From Anoplopoma fimbria (lineage: Eukaryota > Chordata > Actinopteri > Perciformes > Anoplopomatidae), in assembly GCF_027596085.1 (NCBI RefSeq), contig NC_072458.1, positions 289,001 through 353,000 on the forward strand: DNA of 64,000 nt, written 5' to 3'. The notes under the pieces were generated by a model. It worked only from the letters and a program-made list of their open reading frames with translations, ran no database searches and had not been told where the DNA came from. Below, in pieces: positions 28,396 through 39,185 of this stretch; positions within the stretch are counted from its first letter, which is position 1, and every line of letters starts with the position of its first letter. The position numbers and the translations under genes are program-made.

Positions 28396-28975
28396 TAGAT
28401 GAGTTTGCGCATGCCCTTTTGACTCAGCTAGTAAAATTGGTGGTTTACATCAAATTTTGTAATGTCACCACCTATTATCTGGGAGAGAGATGTACCATGA
28501 AGACACATGCTAAAACAACACACACACACACTGTGACTTTAGTTTCGTTGGCCTGTTTTACACTTTCTGTACAACGTACATGTTGTGTTAAAAAAAACTA
28601 ATGCTTAGTGAATCTGGCCCTAAATGACTCAAACAAGCAGAAGTGCCTCAGGATGTAATATTCCTTATGTAGATTAAAAACGACAAACGCACACACACGC
28701 ACCACAAATTCACATCAACTGCAAGCTTCTCAGATGTCACAGAGGCCTGTTTGTTTTGTTTGTCTGTTTCGTTTAAGTGCTTGTTATGTACAGGAACCCG
28801 ACATTTTGTGATGTGTATTGAATGGATAAAGGTGGCAATAGGAGCAAGGCAGATCCACCAGAGACAGCCGGGGAGATGAATGAGAGACGTATTGCTTCCC
28901 AGATTAGGTTTGTTTTCCAATCATCTGCTGGCCATATACCATATTGATTAAAACCTAATAACCTCATAAGATGGT
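28396..28975. other. Non-coding stretch, possible transposon end
   Basis: Contains GTGAATCTGGCCC at 28608-28620, which is nearly the reverse complement of GGCCCAGATTCAC at 4968-4980 (12 of 13 positions). Otherwise unique-looking. Confidence 0.5.
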
Positions 28976-29053
28976 CTCCTCCACCTTTCTCATCCTCCGC
29001 CTCCCCTCCCTCCTCTCCTGTCTCCTCCTCCTCTTCCTCTTCCTCTTTCTCCC
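28976..29053. repeat. Polypyrimidine (CCT/CTT) tract
   Basis: About 78 bases of almost pure C/T on the plus strand, including CTCCTCCTCCTCTTCCTCTT. This produces an Arg/Glu/Lys-rich frame on the reverse strand that is not a gene. Such mirror-like purine/pyrimidine tracts can form triplex DNA. Confidence 0.85.
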
Positions 29054-30123
29054 ACTGTCCCCAAAGAGAAACGACTCGTCGGCTCTCCTCTCACTATTAA
29101 AGAAGCGCTGACAGCAAATCACTCTTCCTGACCTCAAAGTTGAGCCTTTAATTTTGATGATATCTATCAATCATGACAAGGATATCAAATAAAAAAAAAA
29201 AGGATTGGCTGGGTTATATATCCGACCCACGATTAAAAGATATTACCCTGCAACACACACATCAATCTGGGAAAAAGTGTCAAGTAGACAAGAGGGTTAG
29301 GGGGGGGGAACAATCTGGCTAGTTGACGACATTAGCTTTGATCGGTGCAACATTTGGCTGACAAAGCTTTGAATTTATTTAGGATAAATCGTTTAGCATA
29401 AAACTAATATTTTAAACATTGATGCCTCCTTTAAAGTTTCATGAAGGTGAAGTTAACCTTGGCGGCACAAAGTAATGCACTCTGCTTTAGCGATTTGTAT
29501 GCAATTGTTACTCCATGAACCTTACATGAGCCCTGAGTCAGTGTTTACCCTGTCACCACTCTAATTTCACAGGTGTCATTCTGCTGATACTTGCGCTATC
29601 CATATTTATTTCATGAAATAGTCAGTTGTGGGTGTTGAAGCATCGCTTAAAACTTTCTCTCCTCCCATCAGTGCTCTTTCAGACCCTCTTCTAGGCCTCC
29701 TCCATCTGCACCAAAACATCCTAATATGACATCCCATCACACTTCAGAAGTCTAATGAGGCTTTCTTTTCAGGAGAGAGGAAAATTCAACAGTATTAGAA
29801 GGTGTGGCAGAATGCACTCATCAACCACACACACATGCAAGGAGACATACAGACACAGGGGGAAATGAGCATAACCTTACTGTGGGCTATATTTTACTGC
29901 TGATGGACTACTGTTGGTTTTATTGCCTCTAATCGTGAGTGATGCTCAAATTTCTCCAGTCGCTTCCTGTTGGCTTCTTATTCTCTTTATGTTTTCCTCT
30001 CATTGTCTCGCTCACTCTCTCCTATGAAGCTTTCTTGCTTTCCATCTCTGTTACTCTCGCTTTAATCTCCAATAAGAACACAATAACGAAGATTGACTAT
30101 AAAGATAGACTATAAAGAGACAC

Positions 30124-30125
<2 letters not shown>
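29054..30125. other. Non-coding stretch, no gene seen
   Basis: Unique-looking DNA with an A run near 29190-29200 and a G run near 29301-29309. No feature recognised. Confidence 0.6.

Positions 30126-30199
<74 letters not shown>
30126..30199. repeat. (CA)n microsatellite
   Basis: About 74 bases of uninterrupted CA. Confidence 0.98.
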
Positions 30200-30200
<1 letters not shown>

Positions 30201-33200
30201 TCACACACATTTCTTTCTTGTATGTGACATTTGTGAACCTCGGCTCATTTTCTTGGGATCATTTAATTTCCTCCCCATTCTATGTCTTGTTCACAGGAAA
30301 ACAAGTCTTGGTATATTAACCTTATTAGTGGTATTTGCATTCTAATTAAAGGGGAATTTACTAGCCCACCATGGGGGATTAAAGGAGCACAAGGACTACT
30401 GGGGCATGTGGCAGACGGCAACCTTTAACAAGGCTCTCGCTTTCATGTTGTAATGTTACAGTGGTTGGTTGTGTTTGGTGAAATGCCCTGCTTCACTCCA
30501 TCTATCCATATTTCTCAAGCTATTTTTACCTGTTAAACAGTTTCACAGAGGGGTGTCGCATAGCTGAACCCTTGGGCATGCCAAGTTCCCTGTTTCTCAA
30601 ATTACGTTTCAACAAAACAACTAATCAAAATGTGCTTAATTTCTAACTACAGGAAACTTAAAATGTTAAAGTCACCCCCTGTAGATCTGAAAGGTGGCTA
30701 TAAAAAGGTCTGTAGTTTGTACTTTCATGGATGGAGGGTGGCAGCTGTAGAAACTTGCCAAACTGTTATTGCAGCATAATCCGCTACTTCCTTTCCACAG
30801 AGGGCACTCCAACAAGGCCAGTTTGAGTAATAGACTCATGAGTTTGAAGGTTTATCTGATGCCAAAACACAACAGGATTTCACTGCTCTGGAAAATTACC
30901 ACAGCTGCATTTTATATTTTACTGCGACAATCACAAGGTGAACTGTATGGTGTTCACTTTACTAAGGAATCTGCCAAGAATGTGTGCTTTCACATATTTG
31001 AATGGCCAATTAAGTGCCTGGTGAGCCTGGTTCCCCTTTTTTGTTGGGGGATCCTGCGTTAGCCATAGGTATGCTCAGCCATTAGAATTAATGATGAGAG
31101 GTTGGCATTGCTGATCCTTGACAATGCTACATTGTGAACAACAAATCGGTGTTGAAATCAACAAAATGAGGGCTAGTTAATGTGAATAAATACAATTGTT
31201 TGGTGGTTTTCACAGAAATGTAAATCAGATATTAGAGTGGGAATTAGGACCTGTTTAATTCCTAACACCAGCTCTATGCAGCTTATTAAAACTACGAATG
31301 ACAAGCATCTGCACAAAGCTACCAGAGTTATTGATTGTTGGAACATTGGGAAGACTTACCAAGAGAGTTTAAATTAGCTTTATTTTATTTGATGTTGAAT
31401 TTAAATGAAGAGCATTTTAAAATTATGCAAGGTAAAATGAGTGTGTCTGTCAATGGAGTCCTGTGGCTTTGTGGAGTTAACAATTAGAATAATTGTCTCT
31501 TAGGCTATCTGGAAAGTAAAACATATCAGCTGCTGGCCTGACTAAGGGGCAAATCAAGGTTGCTCATTGTGATCCAAATGCTCAAGCTTACAAGCAATTA
31601 ATTGAAAATCTAGCGATTATCATCAACTAACTGTAAGTTCATAACTGTTCATATAAATAATGAAGAATGTTGGGACAACTAAGAAAATGCAGAGAAAGCA
31701 GGATGTTGAGAGAAGAGAGCTCTCATTCCATCAATCTCTGTTCAGTTTCACTCCAGTCTAAATGTCACTCTCACATACATTTGGCCAAATATTGACTCTT
31801 TGCTATTTAGTTTCACTGGTTCTGTCAGGCCTGGTCATTTTCAGGCTGAGTGGATCACTGTCTCCCAGATGCCCCTTGCTCGCCTCTCTGTAGAAATGTA
31901 GCTAGCTTTAAAGAGACTTGGAGGAGATCTGAATTGATTTGGTTTTGCGGACTGTCTTAGTCTCTCAGTTTCTCTTCTACTCTTCTCCTCTCTTGCCATG
32001 TCTTGTCGTCGTTTGTTGTCTCTTGTGGAGTCAGTTGTCCTCTCGTCAAGTCTTACTTTTTCCTGCTTGTTAGTGTTTTTCCTTTTGAATAGAAGAATAG
32101 AAACATAAAGGATGATGGCACACGTAGTTCCACTACGGGCGTCCTGGGGCTACCTATGGTCAGAAGTGTTCATGGCTCTAGATGGTATGCAGCGTCTCTT
32201 GCACAGAAGCAGTTATGGAGCCAGACAACAAGCTCAGACTAAAACTCTTAACAGGTCAGAGAATGTAACTGAGGTTAGCGTCAGATCAATGTGATCAATA
32301 GGAGCCAATGATTGCTTGGAAACAGTCACACATGATAAGTCAAGGACACATGCAAGACTTCAGTGTATCTAACCTAATTCCACTGTGGAAAGGGATGATG
32401 GAAGATATACTGAAGCTAGACAAGCTACAGTGAAAAATGAAGGCAGGGATTCAGGGTATTGGCTTGTGTGATTTTATTTTTTATTTTTTTCTTAATTTGC
32501 AAGGTCTTGATGGGATTAGGCAGTAGCCTGTTTGCTTTGGTTCACATATTTGACATGTCTCTTTTGTCTTCTCTTCTTAGCCCTGTTTTTTACGCTCACT
32601 CAGCCTTTATTGTCCCCCACAAGAGCTAGCAAAGCCCAATTCAGACCTTGTAGAGTGCTAAGCCTTCCATTTGGCTGCATTCAGACCTTTGACTACATGT
32701 GCTCATGCACACAGTACAACTGAAACATTCATACTCATCTACTAAGCTAAAAATGTAATAGTATGAATGATGGTGATTGGCATTTAATTGGAAATTTAAC
32801 AAGTTAGATTTTCATGTAGGAGACCGGAGTTTCCCTCCGGCACAGATCTGCAATATAACGTTAATGTTTTTATTAACTATAACTATTATCGTCCCCTTAA
32901 CATCAACTTTTTGTTGCGAAGCACTAACCAGACCTCATCCATGTAGTATTTAAAGTAACGACGATCTTTCTCTAATCTTAACCATGCTGCTATAGCTGCC
33001 ATTGGTCCTACAATTGACTAGTATTGAAGTTCTTGTCTGGCCTCATAGGATTGGGTAAATAGCTGCTCTGTGCTCATATGACCATGTCACGGTGATCCAA
33101 TGGAGCAATCCCACAATGTATAGTAAAATATCAAGAGAGCAGTATTCTACATCTACATCTATTTACCCTCCACTAAAACCGTTCCCTTCCCCTTTTTTTT

Positions 33201-34854
33201 TAATTTCAGTCAGTATCTCTTCTAAAAATTTCATGCGGTTTCAATGTCTTTGTTTCATGTTCTTTGTGTCCCTTTTTTCTCCATCCTTGTTGTCTGTGAT
33301 TGTCCTGCTGTTAACTCACTCAGACTTGAATAGCAGCCTGCTATTTATTTTCTATTCTCTTTGCTTTCCTGTCTGATGTCAAACCATGACTTTAAACAAC
33401 TAATTGTTGATTTAAAAGAAGAAATACACCAGCGACGTGCTCTGAACCCTTAATATTCTTGTTTTGAGCATGAAATGGCATCAAAATTGCTCTCTCACAG
33501 AGCTATTTAGATACAGAACAAATAAGCATCCATTTTTAAACTGTTTATAAGACATTTTGAGGGCTTTGGAGATGCATAATTGGACAGTGAAGTCAAAAAC
33601 CTTTGGAGAGAAAAATAAAACAGGGGTTTAATTTCGTTTGCATGAGACCGTCAAGGATCATATTTGGACTGTGTGTGTGTTGGGGAGAAAGAAAGAGAGA
33701 AGGAGGATGTAATAAAGGCAAAAAGAGGGTAAGACATTTTTTACCAAACCTTTCCCCCTCCAAGAGCGTGATTATTTTTTTGAGGGTGGGGACTCGGAAT
33801 GGAAGAGCTATGGACGCATTGGGCCATGACATTTTCATTTTCTGCTAAAGTTATTTTTTCTCCACGGTTTCATCATGCAGCATGTTGTGCTCACAAACCA
33901 AGGTGGACCAGCGGGTGTCGCGGCTTTGCATCACAATAACGCTGTCTGTCTACAAATTCCTTTCAGGCAGGTAGTCCAGACTGCACTCCTCATACAAGGC
34001 CCTCTATGTGGCATATCTTTGATACAAATGAAAGCACCACATCAAACATACGTCAGCACATTTGGACCTCATTCACCTTCTTCTTCATGGATGCTCCTTC
34101 TTCGCAGCCATTATTCCCCTCCTTCTTTCTTTATGTCCCGTTAATAACACGTATAAAGTTTTCCACTTCATCAGCTATAAATGTCTGGTAACTTCTTCCT
34201 CTCACAATTGAAGATATATGTCCTCTTTATCCCTGCTTTTACCGTACCGTTTTCTGCCTCTCCATTTGTTTTTGATCATGCTGTTTTGAAGAAGTCCCAC
34301 CATTTCATTTTTGCAAAAAAAGATTTCACCACACAGCCAATGAAGCAACATGCTCGCCTTGGTTAAAAAAGAATAGCGTGCTGCTCTATAGAAAAATGTG
34401 TTCTTTCATACTTCTTTTCTTCTTATGTCTTTGATCTTATAATGACACATGGAGAAGTTGGCCTTGGCAGTGACTACTCTGTTAGCTACCTGGAAAAAAA
34501 ATGGGATATATTATCTGTGGTGATAATTAGACCGTAATCGGCTGTAATCTGAAGCAGAACTTTTTCTAAGGTAAACACTCTGCTGAAGGACACCATAGAA
34601 TGTTAATGAGGATATAGAGCCCTGTGGCGCTATGTGTGCATATATAAGTGTGCATGCCTCCAAGCAACAGTAACATAATATATGTATTATGAAGAAAGTT
34701 GAGTACTGAAGCTTCTCATATTACAGCCCGCCTACAAGTATGCCCGCCAAGTATTGTCACTGTCAGTTGAAAAATACACATGTATGGGGTCCTCATGTTT
34801 AATATATTAATGATTTGAAAGATACCAAGGTAACATTGCCCAGCTAAAGGTTTT
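30200..34854. other. Long non-coding stretch, no gene seen
   Basis: About 4.6 kb of AT-rich unique DNA. The segments 30330-30440 and 31190-31440 are low in simple repeats and rich in TTAAT/TAATTAAAG motifs and could be conserved non-coding DNA, which I cannot test here. Open frames (up to 97 codons at 30769-31062) lack domains and supported splice sites. TTCTTAG followed by CCCTG at about 32574 is acceptor-like but has no convincing exon after it. Confidence 0.6.
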
Positions 34855-35717
34855 GGATTATGTTGGGCTCCTGCTTGACAAGTCACCAATGTGTTGCATG
34901 GATCTGCGCAACGTTGCCCTTTGATTGTGAGGGTTCTTGGTACCTAATTTCCAAAACAGCAACTGGAGGGTGTTCCAAGTGCTGTAGAATCGCAATGCTC
35001 AGCTTCTCTTGGAAAACTTGCTGTACGTCAAGGTTTGGAATAAACTGGTTATCTGAGATTCAGAGGGACAAATGTGGCTTTTGCCAAAGAGATGGAACCG
35101 TGTTTGTGCTTTTTCTCCCATCTCACAGTTGATCAAGGTGTCATGGGAATGTTAATGCTGAAGGATAACGATAATGTTTACCTCATTATTGGGATCTAAA
35201 TAGAGTGGTTCAGGTATTTTTTGGCAGCAACAAGGACTGACTTCTGTTCATGTGTTACCATGGTTGTAAAGAGAGAGTTGAGCGATACATCAACACCATT
35301 GTCCTTCCATACCTAATTGATGGTCATGGACTTTGGGTAGTGATCACAATAATTAATTTGATGCAGGCTAGATGAAGATTTATTGGGAGGTGACTGCTCT
35401 CAGTCTCATTAGCGAAGAGACAGCGTTTTGGGGGGATCTCTGCATAGAGCCTGTCATCCTTTACCTTGAGAGAATTCAGTTGGGGCAGTTTGCGAACTTG
35501 TAGAAATGCCTCCTAGCTACTGTCCTTTGAAAATGTCTTGGCCTCGGCACAGCAACAGAGATACAAAGGCACACCTTAAGGGTGGAGGGACAATATCTTG
35601 CAGCTGACCTGAGGTTGCTTGGTACCCCCCAGAAAAAGCCCAGAGAATTGGTTTTAGAAAAAGGCATTTGAGCTTTAACTTCCTGAATAAGTGCCTCAAA
35701 GATGGATGAGATGGATG
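34855..35717 (+). mobile_element. Decayed Rex3-like (RTE group) LINE, 3' half
   Basis: Several blocks of the Rex3-type polyprotein survive in order with frameshifts between them: PMCCMDLRN (34886-34912, family MCFVDLEK), VVKRELS (35263-35283), IVLPYLIDGHGLWVV (35298-35342, family FVPxLTYGHELWVM) and LCIEPVILYLERIQLGQFAN (from 35438, family RVEPLLLHIERSQLRWFGH). The 3' end is GATGGATGAGATGGATG (35701-35717). The GATG repeat directly after the coding end is a published hallmark of Rex3, which supports the name. The 5' half (endonuclease) is absent. The 90-codon frame at 34860-35132 is a reading of this relic. Confidence 0.78.
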
Positions 35718-36363
35718 AAAAAGGCAGAGCTAGATACTTAGAAAGGCTAAAAATCCAACATCACTGAACTGAGTAGGTCTGCCTTGGTAATTTTAATTTT
35801 ACAATAATATGGCATGGCAGACATGAATCTTTATGCAAACATGTTGCCTTTTTGAGATGTCCAAAACACATTTGTTTAATTGTCTGGCAAAAATAAGATG
35901 ATTCATGAAGGATGAAAAACATGTCAAATGTGTCACGTAGGCTTTAAATAAATAATCTTGTTAAACAGACTTGTTTTTAGGTGTACTTTGGCAGATGTTG
36001 AAAACATTTCATGAATCACATGCAATTTTCTGCATCCATTTGAAATGGCTGCACACAACTCGGATCACCACTCACCAAAGGCTTATTTTCAAGAAACTAG
36101 AAACCTAGAGAGGATCAACGATGAAAAAGTCAGTCACAATTGACAATGATTATTAACAAGAAACTTGGTTCATGGATTTAATCATGTTTGGCACATGCAG
36201 GGGTGGATGGTGCAAATGAGTGGAAACATTACATTTGTCATCGGGCAGGAGCCAGAGCAGTGAAAAACACTTTCATTAACCCAATTACCATCTGATACCA
36301 ATATTACAATACCGAGGTTCACTCATTAAGTCATTGCCAACATATTTTGATTACTTACCCTGT
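35718..36363. other. Non-coding stretch, nothing recognised
   Basis: Unique AT-rich DNA following the Rex3-like tail. Confidence 0.6.
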
Positions 36364-36492
36364 CTCTTTTTCCCTCCTTATCTCTCTCTTCTCCCCTGCT
36401 TTCCCTCTCCTCTCGCTCCCTTTCCCTCTCACTCTCTCAGAGAAAATGCATCTTATTATGCAAAGGCCAAGCTGTAGAATTAGCAAGGTAAT
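36364..36492 (+). other. Possible cryptic or non-coding exon (splice-site pair)
   Basis: A 70-base polypyrimidine tract ends in CTCTCTCAG at 36440. The next 47 bases (36441-36487, beginning AGAAAATGCATC) end in AGCAAG followed by GTAATAG, a reasonable donor. Two of the three frames through the 47 bases are open. No homology was recognised, and pyrimidine tracts followed by AG are common in this DNA, so this may be coincidental. Confidence 0.18.
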
Positions 36493-36971
36493 AGATGTGA
36501 TCCGCTTGCTAACCTCAGCCAGCAGTCATGCTCAGAATATCAAAGAGGGTCTTACACACAAGTGAGCTGCATATTGCTGCGTAGGCCTTGTCATCACTCT
36601 GTCGGGAGCATGTGCGAGGGTGTTGTGCCCCGTCACACATGTGTCCAACATCTGTTGCCACGGGACAAAAGTTAGAGGTCAGGTTGCGAGCAAATGTCAT
36701 GTCTTAATAGAGATAGAGAATACCTGGTATGTTTGTGGGTGTGCATGTGTGCTGGTTTGTAAGCCTATACCCATACACATAGTTTTGAAGTGAAGCATTA
36801 CATGTATTAAATCTTCAAACCTTTCATCCCTCAATCTAACTCAAAAGCCAATCTACGCCCACCAAATAAGGAGTCAGAACCGTTGAAACGTCTTAAATTT
36901 GAAGGATTTTCTTCATCTCTCAGCCAAAATGAGGTCATTCACTAAGTACAAGATGGAATAGAAATGCAGAA

Positions 36972-36973
<2 letters not shown>
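36493..36973. other. Non-coding stretch, nothing recognised
   Basis: Unique-looking DNA with imperfect GTGT-rich patches near 36735-36765. Confidence 0.55.

Positions 36974-37002
<29 letters not shown>
36974..37002. repeat. (AC)n microsatellite, short
   Basis: About 29 bases of pure AC/CA. It opens a cluster of three dinucleotide arrays within 540 bases. Confidence 0.95.
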
Positions 37003-37005
<3 letters not shown>

Positions 37006-37230
37006 GGAGTAAGTAACATTTTCAGACAGAATCAAAGTCAATTGATTTGCCTAGCACTGGCTGCATTGGCAGCTGTGTGGGCTGACAGGCGCTCTTGCCC
37101 AGCTGGAATGACATTGCTCCTTTCAGTTGCATATCAAATTCAAGGCTAGATTCTGATCAGCTGAGGGCTTCTACTCAATCTGCATAAAAGGCATTTCAAG
37201 CCATCGCAATGTGACTTTCAGAGAGGGAGA

Positions 37231-37240
37231 GTGTGCGTGC

Positions 37241-37312
<72 letters not shown>
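37231..37312. repeat. (GT)n microsatellite with GTGC start
   Basis: About 82 bases. The first 15 contain GC interruptions (GTGTGCGTGCGTGC) and the rest is pure GT. It is separated from the next array by 64 bases of unique DNA. Confidence 0.97.
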
Positions 37313-37315
<3 letters not shown>

Positions 37316-37376
37316 CATGGCATGGTGTGTGTGCTGGTGAGCGCTCAAATGTGCATCTAGGGTGAAATATTGTTGT

Positions 37377-37405
37377 ATGTGTGTTTGTGTTTGTGTGTGT
37401 GTGTT

Positions 37406-37444
<39 letters not shown>

Positions 37445-37446
37445 TG

Positions 37447-37512
<66 letters not shown>
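37377..37512. repeat. Interrupted (GT)n microsatellite
   Basis: About 136 bases of GT with scattered TTTG and TTG interruptions in the first half (37384-37450) and pure GT in the second half. The long Thr-His and Cys-Val frames here (up to 121 codons) are artefacts. Confidence 0.97.
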
Positions 37513-37514
<2 letters not shown>

Positions 37515-38819
37515 ATGCATCTGTGTCTGCCTGTGCTTGTTCCAAAAATGCTGATCTGCACGCTCGAAGGGAGCAGATTTTCATATATTTAAGGGCAGGC
37601 ACGTTGCTAAGCTATGACAGGCTGAGGTTACTGATGCATTAGAAAAGCTTGTGTAAACCATAAGCTGACGGCTAGTGAGAACACACACAACACACAGCTG
37701 TATTACACTCATCCCCTGCTATCTTTACCTATCTTTTTTTCTTCTTAATTCCTCTTTTGGCTCGCATTCTTTTTTTTAACTATCTAGCATACTAGCTACA
37801 CATCTGTCTATGTAGTTATTAGCTGTTGTTATCTAGTTGTCTAGATCTGATTGTCTAGCTGTCTACCTGTTAACATAGCAAGTCTGCTGAACCTAAGACT
37901 TCTTGGAATTGTGACACAGTGGACAGAATGGACAAACTAAGAAAAGAGAGAGCAAGAAATGTGGAGGTATAAAAATAAATAATACTGGAGAAAAGGAGAA
38001 GGGTGGAGAATTGGAGTCTGGAAAGTGCTGAACCTATGGATTGTTATCTGCAGACTGTCATAGGATGGAGGGGCAGACAGTAGGGGAGACTTTCTGCATG
38101 ATGAAGCTTTGAACACTCATTGTTGGTTTGGAGCAAGCAGAGGAGTGATACGGGGGACAAGCCAGAAAGATAAAGAGAGAGAGATAGAGAGAGGGGGAGA
38201 AATGCAGAATGTGAGAAATGTCAGCTCTCAAGAGAATACTGGGCCTTGGCAACTCCTGAGCTATGCAGAACTTGTGTTTTTAGTGTTTTACAGTTAAAGC
38301 TGCATTAAGTAGCAGAAAGTACAAGACGAAAAAAAACAAAATCAAAGTAACAATGAAGTACTTCAAATAACAAATGAACCAATGACCTGAAAGTGACTGA
38401 AAACTGCATAGATCTGCAGACTGTGAGGACTATTTTCACTCGCCTCTACTGTTCTAGCAAAGCTTTTAGTAGGGGGTCATTAGAGATTAGATTTAAAGCT
38501 AGTATTAAAATATGGCTGGATGGAACTTTAGATTTCTGTATGTAGCAGTCAGCCGTCTGCATAGACTTACTTAATAAATAAGAGCAGAAGTAAACAACCT
38601 GTTGTTTAAGTGGCATCCGTCTATATAAGGAATTTTACTTTTGAACAGCTTTTGAAAGTCATCAAAAATGACATCTAGATGTATTTTTATCTGCTAATGA
38701 CCAAAACCAGGTTTACTTAGCTGTGCAGTTATCAACTTCTACAATAAAACATGTTGCATTTGGAAGAAAAACAGAAAGGAAAATCCATTTTCTGCTCCAA
38801 GAACTCATTTTCAGCCACC
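37513..38819. other. Non-coding stretch with a decayed CTAG-rich repeat
   Basis: Mostly unique. At about 37775-37875 repeated TCTAG, CTAGC and GTCTA units look like a degraded tetra/pentanucleotide repeat. A GAGA-rich run lies near 38175-38200. No gene recognised. Confidence 0.55.
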
Positions 38820-38905
38820 CTAGCAGTGCGGCTCTAGTTATGGAATGGTTGGTTGGTCCACCACTTTGCTAGAGACTGAAATATCTCAACAACATGATGG
38901 ATTCT
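38820..38905 (+). repeat. Family A-like 5' segment next to family B
   Basis: GGTTGGTCCACCACTTTG (about 38849-38866) and GACTGAAATATCTCAACAAC (38874-38893) resemble the opening portion of the abundant family A repeat. This attribution is from memory of the consensus, because the other family A copies in the window do not contain this segment. It breaks off just before the family B copy begins. Confidence 0.5.
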
Positions 38906-38918
38906 CTGTTTCACTTCA

Positions 38919-39185
38919 AATGGGACCATCATTTACGAAATGAACATCTTGCTGTATTGAAGAAGACTTGAAACTAGCTATTGAGACCGTAAAACTCTTG
39001 TTACGATGTGTACTGATGTTATAAAATAAATGAGAAGTTGGGTAATTTTTTCATAGACTTCTATACAATTAGATATCTCTTTGAAACCAGGGGTGTCGCC
39101 TCCTGTTGGCTATTAGGAAGAATACAAGTTTATGGCATTTCCCCATTGGGTTCACTTTTCTGAACCGAAGGTCGCGTCTGTTTAT
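38919..39185 (+). repeat. Dispersed repeat family B, copy 2
   Basis: Pairs with 28213-28395 along the shared region and extends further 3' with GGGGTGTCGCCTCCTGTTGG (39090-39109) and GGCTATTAGGAAGAAT. Copy 1 appears truncated at this point. Non-coding. Confidence 0.82.

Noticed and set aside
34860..35132. 90-codon Cys-rich frame as a small secreted protein
   Set aside because: It overlaps the Rex3-like relic, whose conserved blocks lie partly in another frame. There is no signal peptide of convincing form.
37196..37642. Thr-His and Cys-Val repeat proteins on both strands
   Set aside because: Translations of CA/GT arrays. The same applies to all other dinucleotide arrays in the window.
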